A DNA stretch of 5,545 nucleotides from Candidatus Woesearchaeota archaeon (lineage in GTDB: Archaea > Nanobdellota > Nanobdellia > Woesearchaeales > WAPJ01): contig WAPJ01000136.1 of the NCBI GenBank assembly GCA_015520785.1, forward strand, positions 1-5,545, written 5' to 3'. The notes beneath the pieces were generated by a model. The model saw nothing but the letters and a program-made list of their open reading frames with translations, was not told the origin of the DNA and did not search any database. A program made the translations under genes and the position numbers. Of this stretch, positions 1 through 5,156 are shown in pieces (positions within the stretch are counted from its first letter, which is position 1; every line of letters begins with the position of its first letter).

Positions 1-950
1 TTCTCCTCCTGCCTGACGGGCTTCTCGTCAAGCACGTCCGCGCCAAGAAAATGCGTCTGCCGCCAGGCTTTGAATGCTGCGGGATCCACGCGGACGGGTT
101 CTTCACCCTCACGCGCATAGGCTTGCAACGTCTCCCGCGTGGGGAGGCGCGTATTATAGATGACGAGGTCGAACACGTCATGCTTGAGCACGGCCTCATA
201 CGCGCGCACATACGCGGCTACATCCCAGCCCTCCGTATGCTTGGGCACGTTCATAATATTCGTGACGAGGATCTTCTGTGCGGGACTATGCATGAAGGCT
301 TCACGCACGCCCTCAACGATGAGCACGGGGAGGATGCTCGTATACACGTCCCCCGGCGCGATGAGGAGGACATCAGCATTGAGGATGCGTTTGAGCGCGA
401 GAGGTGTCGCGCTAACGGGCTGTTTGAAGAAGACCCGCTTGACAGGAGCCTCCTTCCGGTCTATCTCATGCTCCCCACAGATAATCCTCCCATCCATGAG
501 CTCGGCGCAGAGCACTGCTTGCTGGAGCGTGACGGGGATCACCTCTCCCTGTGCGCGGAGGAGGCTTGCCGCAAGCCTGACTGCTCTGAGGAAATCACCC
601 GTGGTCTGTTCGAGCGCGCTGAGAAGAATATTCCCCACGTTCTGCCCGTGCAGGCTTCCGCCAGTGAAGCGGTGCGTGAAGACCTTCCGCCAGGCTTCCT
701 CCTCCTCGCTGAGCGCGACGAGACACTGCCGTACATCCCCTGGTGGGAGGACGCCATACTCATCCCGGAGCCTGCCCGTACTCCCACCACTATCACTCAT
801 CGCTACGATCGCATGCAAGCGGAACTGGGGGTAGTGTTTGAACGCGGAGAGGAGCGTATAATTCCCCGTCCCACCCCCAAGGAGGACGAGATCATACTGC
901 TTCTTCCCCTCCCACGACTTTTCCTTCACACTCTCTTTCCTTCCCCTCAT
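1..950 (-). CDS. yvcK: YvcK-like protein (CofD/YvcK superfamily), 3' end cut by window edge
   Basis: I translated this frame by hand; it stays open from an ATG at 950 to the left edge (316 codons). The N-terminal Rossmann loop reads LVLLGGGTGNYTLL (residues 21-34), followed by AMSDSGGSTGRLRDEYG (50-66), LPPGDVRQCLVALS (68-81), HGQNVGN (101-107), a PVTLQQAVLCAEL segment (139-151) and ADVLLIAPGDVYTSILP (192-208). These are hallmarks of YvcK/UPF0052 rather than F420-pathway CofD. Bacterial YvcK is a cytosolic protein needed for growth on gluconeogenic carbon and for cell-shape control, and binds UDP-sugars in Bacillus; its role in an archaeon is unknown. Family members are about 310-330 residues, so only a short C-terminal piece is missing. 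The ATG at 950 directly follows an in-frame TGA. A GTG at 929 is an alternative start and would place the GGGTG loop nearer the N-terminus, as is usual. No clear TATA box sits at leaderless distance, so it may be co-transcribed with trmY. Confidence 0.9.
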   Translation of the reverse strand, partial: MRGRKESVKEKSWEGKKQYDLVLLGGGTGNYTLLSAFKHYPQFRLHAIVAMSDSGGSTGRLRDEYGVLPPGDVRQCLVALSEEEEAWRKVFTHRFTGGSLHGQNVGNILLSALEQTTGDFLRAVRLAASLLRAQGEVIPVTLQQAVLCAELMDGRIICGEHEIDRKEAPVKRVFFKQPVSATPLALKRILNADVLLIAPGDVYTSILPVLIVEGVREAFMHSPAQKILVTNIMNVPKHTEGWDVAAYVRAYEAVLKHDVFDLVIYNTRLPTRETLQAYAREGEEPVRVDPAAFKAWRQTHFLGADVLDEKPVRQEE

Positions 951-1094
951 TCACTCCCACCATCCATACGCTTCTTCTTCCTCCCTCACTTTTTTCTCCT
1001 TTCCCTTCCGTCTTCTCTTCATTTTCTTCTTCTCTTCATCCCTCCTCTCTTTTTTCTTCATCATTACTCCATTCATCAGGTTTTCCCAAAGCAT
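951..1094 (-). CDS. Doubtful 47-aa highly charged micro-ORF between trmY and yvcK
   Basis: An ATG at 1094 opens a 47-codon frame that ends in TGA at 953-951, and the yvcK ATG follows immediately (TGA|ATG). The peptide begins MLWENLMNGVMMKKKERR, continues as almost pure Lys/Arg/Glu, and ends EEEEAYGWWE. It has no recognisable domain. An AGGAGG sequence at 1103-1098 resembles a Shine-Dalgarno but is only 3 nt from the ATG; in-frame ATGs at 1076 and 1064 are alternatives. The DNA is nearly all purine on this strand, which cannot form stop codons, so an open frame is expected by composition alone. TrmY, this ORF and yvcK all share one reading frame. It could be a small protein, a leader peptide coupling translation to yvcK, or plain spacer, and spacer is the most likely. 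Confidence 0.22.
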   Translation of the reverse strand: MLWENLMNGVMMKKKERRDEEKKKMKRRRKGKEKKVREEEEAYGWWE

Positions 1095-1109
1095 CACCCT
1101 CCTTCTTTC
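951..1109. other. Polypyrimidine(+)/polypurine(-) intergenic tract
   Basis: The spacer between the trmY stop and the yvcK start is dominated by C and T on the + strand, with uninterrupted pyrimidine runs such as 1022-1037 (16 nt) and 1039-1059 (21 nt). Leftward transcripts would therefore carry a G/A-rich leader or linker upstream of yvcK. No hairpin-plus-U-tract terminator is visible in the leftward direction. The composition contrasts sharply with the flanking GC-rich genes and resembles the tract at 5010-5160. Confidence 0.8.
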
Positions 1110-1709
1110 TCATGAGAATATGCGGAGCGTTGGCTCGTGCTGCTGGTCGAGGAGATAGTGGAGGATGATAATACTCTGTGACGTATAGTAGATGACCTTT
1201 CCGAGGCTGATGAGGTGGACATTCTCTCTCACCTTCCGCCGGAGTTTGCCGGGAATACCCTCATGATCCCCGAGGATGAAAAGCGCATCCCCCTGGATGG
1301 TTGGGATCGTCTCGTCTGCGGGCGTTCCGCGCGGGTCGAGGAGGAATGCGGGCATCTCCCTGCTGAGGCGTTTAACCAGGCTGATAAAGTCTTCATCCTG
1401 CACGCGCACGCCTGGCATGACTTCTTTCTCCACACCCGGCCGCGCCTTGTAGAGTGCGATCTGCAAGACTTTCAATAGGTCTTTCTTCGACCAGGATATG
1501 CGTGCACTGCCCTCAATCGTTATTCGTCGTGGTGGTGTGGGCGGCCCGTCAAGCACGAGGTGAAGCATGACATCCTCGCGGATCGCATTACTCGTGAAGA
1601 AGGCGTGGAGCATGCTATGCAGGAGGATGTCAATCCGCCCAGCCTGTGCGAGATCCTTTATATTCCCACTCGTCCGTGCATGCTGACTATACACGATGAA
1701 GTGTCGCAT
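1110..1709 (-). CDS. trmY: tRNA (pseudouridine-54 N1)-methyltransferase TrmY
   Basis: This 199-residue protein belongs to the SPOUT-class DUF358/COG1901 family. TrmY uses S-adenosylmethionine to methylate N1 of pseudouridine 54 in the T-loop of archaeal tRNAs, after a pseudouridine synthase (Pus10 in studied archaea) has acted; it works in the cytosol as a knotted dimer. Visible landmarks are the N-terminal MRHFIVYSQHARTSGNIKDL, GRIDILLHSMLHAFF (24-38), the HLVLDGPPTPP strand-turn (50-60), a basic SKKDLLKVLQIALYK helix (74-88), LDPRG (124-128), the SAM-binding knot loop FILGDHEGIP (144-153), and the C-terminal LISLGKVIYYTSQSIIILHYLLD (split here as residues 166-178 and 179-188). The length is normal for the family. 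It starts 24 nt after the upstream glycosylase stop with no convincing Shine-Dalgarno or TATA box, which suggests an operon with that gene. This gene is the strongest single pointer to an archaeal host. Confidence 0.93.
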   Translation of the reverse strand: MRHFIVYSQHARTSGNIKDLAQAGRIDILLHSMLHAFFTSNAIREDVMLHLVLDGPPTPPRRITIEGSARISWSKKDLLKVLQIALYKARPGVEKEVMPGVRVQDEDFISLVKRLSREMPAFLLDPRGTPADETIPTIQGDALFILGDHEGIPGKLRRKVRENVHLISLGKVIYYTSQSIIILHYLLDQQHEPTLRIFS

Positions 1710-1733
1710 GCATGCCTGGAATGCTGGCAGGGT

Positions 1734-2228
1734 TTAAGGTGCTTTCCTCACGCAAGGAAGAGCTCTGCAGAGGATGCGCCAGGCTTCCAGCTTCCGCTGG
1801 TAGGACAGCGTATGCGCAGGACTCGTACTCGGGAGGATGGCATGCTCCGCGTGAGGAAGCACATTCTCGACGAGGGGTTTGACGCGTGCGGCGGTGCGAC
1901 CATTATACGCGACAAGCCGTATTGTTCGTGGGAGGATGCTGAAATCGTTCGGCACGCGCTCGCGTAAGCGACTATCACTGCTCCCCTCTGGCTGTGCGGC
2001 AGCATACGCATCCCAGAGCGCGATGCGAAGCGCGTGGAGCATTCTGATCTTCTCCTCTCGATTCATCTGTGTGAAGGGCTTTCCCGTGAGGTCTTCAAGG
2101 ATACGCCAGAAGGCATTCCGGGGATGCCCATAATAGAAGCCCTCCCTGCGCGAAGCGGGACTGGGGAAGCTGCCGAGGATGAGCACTTGCGCGTTGTGTG
2201 GGAGGATGGGCTGGAAAGGATGATGCAT
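1734..2228 (-). CDS. Family 6 uracil-DNA glycosylase superfamily protein (hypoxanthine-DNA glycosylase type)
   Basis: A compact 164-residue enzyme of the UDG superfamily, family 6 (HDG). Characterised members excise hypoxanthine, the deamination product of adenine, to start base-excision repair. The order of motifs fits: LILGSFPSPASR (16-27), FYYGHPRNAFWRIL (31-44), LWDAYAAAQPEGSSDSRL (71-88), VPNDF (92-96), LVAYNGRTA (105-113) and ILPSTSPAHT (131-140). Asn38 in the HPRN motif occupies the position of the Asn reported as catalytic in the methanogen HDG; that assignment rests on my memory of the family, not on an alignment. There is no signal peptide or metal-binding cluster. The ATG at 2228 is supported by a TATA-like box centred about 27.5 nt upstream, typical of leaderless transcripts. 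trmY follows after 24 nt and is probably in the same transcript. Close relatives (MUG/TDG-like) are the main alternative for substrate range. Confidence 0.9.
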   Translation of the reverse strand: MHHPFQPILPHNAQVLILGSFPSPASRREGFYYGHPRNAFWRILEDLTGKPFTQMNREEKIRMLHALRIALWDAYAAAQPEGSSDSRLRERVPNDFSILPRTIRLVAYNGRTAARVKPLVENVLPHAEHAILPSTSPAHTLSYQRKLEAWRILCRALPCVRKAP

Positions 2229-2250
2229 GGTGAACGTGTGCTTCCCTTGT

Positions 2251-2260
2251 CTTTTTTTAG
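2251..2260 (-). promoter_or_regulatory. TATA-like box for the glycosylase-trmY unit
   Basis: On the - strand this reads CTAAAAAAAG, centred about 27.5 nt before the ATG at 2228. In Archaea transcription starts some 25-28 nt after the TATA centre, so the transcript would begin at or next to the start codon. Two other genes here show the same geometry. Confidence 0.6.
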
Positions 2261-2286
2261 CGCTCTTCCCCCACCCAACAAAATTG

Positions 2287-2298
2287 CTTTTACTAAAG
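2287..2298. promoter_or_regulatory. Possible shared operator midway between divergent promoters
   Basis: CTTTTACTAAAG is an inverted repeat (CTTT, 4-nt centre, AAAG) lying about midway between the two opposed TATA-like boxes at 2251-2260 and 2317-2326. It could be a binding site controlling both genes, or just an extra AT-rich core element; the site is short and could arise by chance. Confidence 0.22.
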
Positions 2299-2316
2299 AG
2301 TGGTTAAAATGCGAAT

Positions 2317-2326
2317 GTTTTAAAAG
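2317..2326 (+). promoter_or_regulatory. TATA-like box for the rightward 319-aa gene
   Basis: GTTTTAAAAG is centred about 27.5 nt before the ATG at 2349, giving a predicted leaderless transcript and supporting that start over upstream in-frame codons. A 6-nt inverted repeat, TTAAAA at 2304-2309 and TTTTAA at 2318-2323, overlaps the box and could mask it when bound by a repressor. Confidence 0.6.
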
Positions 2327-2348
2327 GTTAGAGGGCTTTCCTCCGGTC

Positions 2349-3308
2349 ATGACTTCCAATCCCCACACGGATCTTATCGGCGGCATCCTCTACATCCTTG
2401 AAGACCACTTTGCAAAGCGTGGAAGCGTTCTCCAGCATACGCTGCGAGATGTCAAAGAGGAACAGCCTCTTGAAACCCCCCTCTACCTCACCGATATTGA
2501 AGGAACTTCTTCCTCCCATTTTCTCACCTTGAAGAGCATACCGCTCAAACCCCTTCCCCCTGCCTATACGCCCTTCTGCCCTCGGGACTGTGCCGCCTAT
2601 CGTGTCACCTTCACTCCCACCGAGGGTGTCCGCATCCGCGAGCACACCCTCCTCCATCTCGCTGAACGCGCTGTCGCAACAAAGCGGACCGGCCGGCATG
2701 GATATACTCCTATCCCCCACGCGTCATCAGAAGACGAGACGCTCACTCTTGACTTCCTCCCCCTCCCCCAAGTGAAACGTCTCAAAGAGTACGTGGGAGA
2801 AGCACGCGCCCTTCCCCCCGGGACGTATACGCGCATCCCTCCTCACGAGACGGCACGCATCATCCTCAATGAGAGTCTCGGCATTAGCGTGCAGGGGAAT
2901 CGTCACACATACATTTTTAATCTCCCCTTCGCGTGGCTCCGCGATCCTCCTGGAGGAAAGAAGAGCAAGCTTGAACGTATCATCCGTGCGATTCAGCCAT
3001 GGCGGCAGGGACGGCAGATGGGCATCCTCCTTGAAGAACGCCTCGTCAGAGAGGCAGAAGATGAAGTTGAAAAAGCCTTACGAGAGGGCTATGGGAAGGC
3101 GTATGAGGCTCCCTGGCATGCCGCAGTAATCTCATCAATAAGTGGAACGCCAGCAGCCGATGGAAGCCTTGTCCGACCCGTACCGACGGATACGCTCCCC
3201 CTGCGAACTGTTAAACCAACGCTCACCTATCCGCCTGAAAACCTTCCCGGCTTTGTTTACATTCCTCGTGACTGGGTGCGTGAAGCCGCTTCTTCAAGCA
3301 AACCATAA
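2349..3308 (+). CDS. Hypothetical protein, 319 aa, no recognised domain
   Basis: I do not recognise this protein. It is the only rightward gene, and its codon choice (CTC, CGC, CCC) matches its neighbours. The frame is open from 2034, but starting there would bury the N-terminus in the glycosylase gene and its promoter. The ATG at 2349 lies about 27.5 nt after a TATA-like centre, which decides the start. The protein begins MTSNPHTDLIGGILYILEDH; it shows no signal peptide or membrane helix and appears soluble. It is rich in Pro, Thr and Arg, with a CPRDC pair (Cys77, Cys81), a likely beta-rich middle, a charged helical stretch (about 204-250) containing LLEERLVREAEDEVEKALRE, and a Pro-rich C-terminus (about 278-308). 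The last 52 nt overlap the 3' end of sufC on the other strand. Its position between repair and Fe-S genes does not reveal a role; CPRDC alone is too little to claim metal binding. Confidence 0.85.
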   Translation: MTSNPHTDLIGGILYILEDHFAKRGSVLQHTLRDVKEEQPLETPLYLTDIEGTSSSHFLTLKSIPLKPLPPAYTPFCPRDCAAYRVTFTPTEGVRIREHTLLHLAERAVATKRTGRHGYTPIPHASSEDETLTLDFLPLPQVKRLKEYVGEARALPPGTYTRIPPHETARIILNESLGISVQGNRHTYIFNLPFAWLRDPPGGKKSKLERIIRAIQPWRQGRQMGILLEERLVREAEDEVEKALREGYGKAYEAPWHAAVISSISGTPAADGSLVRPVPTDTLPLRTVKPTLTYPPENLPGFVYIPRDWVREAASSSKP

Positions 3309-4015
3309 CCCTTCTCCTCAATCTCCCATGCGAGCCGGGCTGGGCCTTCACGCGCGAGACGACCCTCCCTCATGATCAGGACACGGTCAGGATTCACATG
3401 ATGCAATATCCGACTATAATGCGTAATAATGAGAAAACTCCGCGAATCATCCCGCAACGCGTTGACAACGCGTGCAACCACGCGGAGCGCGTCAACATCC
3501 AAGCCCGAATCAATCTCATCAAGGATGACAAGCCTTGGCTTGAGGAGGAGCATTTGCGCAAGCTCAAGACGCTTCCGCTCACCACCACTAAAACCAACAT
3601 TCACCTCACGCTCAAGGACCTCCTCAGGCAGACCGACCGTGCGGAGCGCATTCCTCGCTTCTTCCAAGAACTCCTCAGGGCTAGGGAGCTTGGCATGCGC
3701 ACGCAGGATTGCACGGAAGAATGCGCTCACCCTTACTCCTGGAATCTCACGGGGCTGCTGGAAGCTCAGGAACATACCCTTCCGGCTCCGCTCGTCAGGC
3801 TCAAGCTGGAAGAGATTCTCACCAGCATACACTGCTTTTCCCTCAACCTCGTAGCGGGGATCACCCATGAGCACGTGCGCGAGCGTGCTCTTCCCACTCC
3901 CATTCGGGCCCATGAGCGCGACAACCTCCCCCTTCCCAAGCGCGAAGCTCACGCCCTTCAAAATCTGCTTTTCCTCAAACGATGCCTTCACATCTTCAAG
4001 CTGAAGGAGCGTCAT
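3257..4015 (-). CDS. sufC: Fe-S cluster assembly ATPase SufC
   Basis: SufC is the cytosolic ABC-type ATPase that drives the SufB/SufD scaffold during Fe-S cluster assembly. At 252 residues it has the usual family length. All ABC motifs are intact: Walker A GPNGSGKST (36-44), Q-loop FLSFQQP (82-88), signature FSGGERKR (142-149), Walker B LVILDE (162-167), and the switch histidine in ITHYSRIL (His199). The EIDSGLDVDAL continuation after Walker B and the NPDRVLIMREGR strand separate SufC from transporter ATPases, as does the C-terminal AWEIEEKGYGLL. The ATG at 4015 is supported by a TATA-like box centred about 28.5 nt upstream, so sufC seems to have its own promoter 68 nt downstream of mutY. No sufB or sufD follows, since the next gene is convergent. 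The last residues (EEAASRTQSRGM) extend beyond the usual end and are encoded in or near the overlap with the unknown gene. Confidence 0.96.
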   Translation of the reverse strand: MTLLQLEDVKASFEEKQILKGVSFALGKGEVVALMGPNGSGKSTLAHVLMGDPRYEVEGKAVYAGENLFQLEPDERSRKGMFLSFQQPREIPGVRVSAFFRAILRAHAKLPSPEEFLEEARNALRTVGLPEEVLEREVNVGFSGGERKRLELAQMLLLKPRLVILDEIDSGLDVDALRVVARVVNALRDDSRSFLIITHYSRILHHVNPDRVLIMREGRLAREGPARLAWEIEEKGYGLLEEAASRTQSRGM

Positions 4016-4038
4016 ACAGGAGTGGGAGGGGACACGGG

Positions 4039-4048
4039 GCTTTTAAGC
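4039..4048 (-). promoter_or_regulatory. TATA-like box for sufC
   Basis: The - strand reads GCTTAAAAGC, centred about 28.5 nt upstream of the sufC ATG, again the leaderless archaeal arrangement. It implies sufC can be transcribed independently of mutY. Confidence 0.6.
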
Positions 4049-4051
4049 GTT

Positions 4052-4065
4052 GAGCGTGAATGCTC
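4052..4065. promoter_or_regulatory. Inverted repeat abutting the sufC TATA box, possible operator
   Basis: GAGCGTGAATGCTC has perfect 4-nt arms (GAGC/GCTC) around a 6-nt centre. On the - strand it lies 3 nt upstream of the TATA-like box, where archaeal regulators often bind near the BRE. Suf genes are commonly iron- or oxidant-regulated, so an operator is plausible, but the arms are short and no known consensus is matched. Confidence 0.25.
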
Positions 4066-4083
4066 CACGCACACGCACTCTCT

Positions 4084-5001
4084 CTAGGCGAGCCTGACGA
4101 GACCATCCTCAATCCTCACAAAGCCCTCCCGTTCCAGCTCGTGCATGAGGCGTTCAGCATCATACGCTGCTGGAAGCTGCAGACGCTCCCGCACCCCCTC
4201 CACAGGCAGGGGTCCTTCGAGCAGCGCGTGCAGTAATCGCGCCCGGTATTGCCGCCACGAGCCCTCATACTTCGACTGGCGTGGCACGGGTGGCGTACGA
4301 TAATCCTTGACATGCACCGCATAGCACCACGCGCGGAGCGGACACGCCGTACACTGAGGCTGCTTCATGCACACGAGACTCCCAAGTTCCATGATCGCAT
4401 TATTCCACACGCGACTCTTCTCTACTGGGAGGATCCGGCTGGCAAGCTCGCGGAGGAAGGCTTCATCATGCACCCCGCTCATGCGCGCGAGGACGCGTCG
4501 GACGTTCGTATCATACACGGCAACGGGATGGTTAAACGCGAAGCTCGCAATCGCGGCGGCCGTATACGCGCCAATCCCCGGGAGCTTTTCCAATTCCCCG
4601 GGTGTTTGAGGGAACCGTCCATTATACTCTTTTAGAATAACCTGTGCTGTCTTGCGGAGGTTGAGCGCGCGCCGATGATAGCCCAAGCCCTTCCAGGCTG
4701 CGAGCAAGTCTCCCGTCGGAGCTTCCGCCAGATGCTTGAGCGTGGAGAATCGTTCAAGAAACGCCTCATACTTGGGAATCACCCGTTCCACCTGGGTCTG
4801 CTGGAGCATGACCTCACTCACGAGAATATGATACGGATCCCGCGTCCGCCGCCAGGGCAGGTCTCGCGCATGCTTCTCGTACCATGCGAGGAGGGCTTCT
4901 TGCAAGGCGGTAAGCTCTCGCTCCCGCTTCGCGGCGAGTTCTCTGCGAATACGCGCAGCCTTCCCCTCACGCGTGGCATCTTCTTCTCCGCTTCTTCGCA
5001 T
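4084..5001 (-). CDS. mutY: A/G-specific adenine DNA glycosylase MutY
   Basis: MutY removes adenine mispaired with 8-oxoguanine in base-excision repair. The helix-hairpin-helix glycosylase core is clear: SEVMLQQTQVERVIPKYEAF (62-81) with catalytic Glu63; the hairpin LPGIGAYTAAAIASFAF (140-156), where Tyr146 sits at the residue that is Lys in endonuclease III and so argues against a lyase; and VYDTNVRRVLAR (162-173) with catalytic Asp164. A [4Fe-4S] loop follows with Cys211, 217, 220 and 226. Its first spacing is C-X5-C, whereas MutY and EndoIII usually have C-X6-C; I checked this on the DNA. At 305 residues it lacks room for the NUDIX-like 8-oxoG-sensing domain. Instead, after PRQSKYEGSWRQYRARLL, it ends in a small predicted winged-helix-like segment (about 250-305), as in some other short MutYs. 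The N-terminus has about 30 charged residues before the core. The ATG at 5001 is the only in-frame ATG after the upstream stop. Confidence 0.95.
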   Translation of the reverse strand: MRRSGEEDATREGKAARIRRELAAKRERELTALQEALLAWYEKHARDLPWRRTRDPYHILVSEVMLQQTQVERVIPKYEAFLERFSTLKHLAEAPTGDLLAAWKGLGYHRRALNLRKTAQVILKEYNGRFPQTPGELEKLPGIGAYTAAAIASFAFNHPVAVYDTNVRRVLARMSGVHDEAFLRELASRILPVEKSRVWNNAIMELGSLVCMKQPQCTACPLRAWCYAVHVKDYRTPPVPRQSKYEGSWRQYRARLLHALLEGPLPVEGVRERLQLPAAYDAERLMHELEREGFVRIEDGLVRLA

Positions 5002-5026
5002 ACGCTTCTGAAAAATCTCCCTTCTC

Positions 5027-5036
5027 TTCTTAAGCT
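5027..5036 (-). promoter_or_regulatory. Weak TATA-like element before mutY
   Basis: The - strand reads AGCTTAAGAA, centred about 30 nt from the mutY ATG. It resembles the sufC box (CTTAAAAG) but is weaker and slightly too distant; it would give a leader of only a few nt. The stronger box at 5157-5164 is an alternative promoter with a purine-rich leader of roughly 130 nt. Confidence 0.3.
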
Positions 5037-5131
5037 TTCCATCCTCTCCTCCATCTTCTTTTTCCTGCTCCTACCCTCTTTTTTCTCCTCTTTTCTCCTT
5101 TTCCTCTCTTTCTTTTTCTCTTATTCTTCAT
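5030..5131 (-). CDS. Doubtful 33-aa very basic micro-ORF upstream of mutY
   Basis: An ATG at 5131 opens 33 codons ending in TAA at 5032-5030. The peptide starts MKNKRKRKRGKGEKRRKKR and ends WRRGWKA, nearly all Lys, Arg and Gly. A TATA-like box is centred about 28.5 nt upstream, the same spacing as three other genes here, which is the main reason to list it. Against it, the DNA is almost pure purine on this strand, so stop codons are excluded by composition, and its AGA/AAA/AGG codons differ from the CGC/CGT use of its neighbours. Tiny basic ribosomal proteins such as eL41 have a similar make-up, but I see no alignable motif and assign no function. Confidence 0.25.
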   Translation of the reverse strand: MKNKRKRKRGKGEKRRKKRVGAGKRRWRRGWKA

Positions 5132-5156
5132 ATCCCCTTTATTTTCCCCTCTTTCT

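Noticed and set aside
951..1112. TGA reassigned to an amino acid, fusing TrmY, the charged linker and YvcK
   Set aside because: TrmY already has its full family length and a normal end, and YvcK has its own start codons; recoding in the whole organism is not supported by this window.
51..1115. Long rightward open frame (354 codons)
   Set aside because: It is antisense to yvcK, whose - strand translation carries unmistakable YvcK motifs. Its Phe/Leu/Pro/Ser-rich tail is just the polypyrimidine spacer read in frame.
2034..2348. N-terminal extension of the rightward unknown gene back to 2034
   Set aside because: It would overlap about 195 nt of the glycosylase gene and run through both divergent promoters; the TATA-to-ATG spacing supports 2349.
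3398..4087. Rightward 229-codon frame opposite sufC
   Set aside because: It is antisense to an intact SufC with all ABC motifs and shows no protein-like pattern.
1150..4440. Recurring GGGAGGAT words on the + strand
   Set aside because: They lie inside leftward genes and reflect frequent Ile-Leu-Pro type codons (ATC CTC CC); irregular spacing and no flanking symmetry argue against a repeat family.
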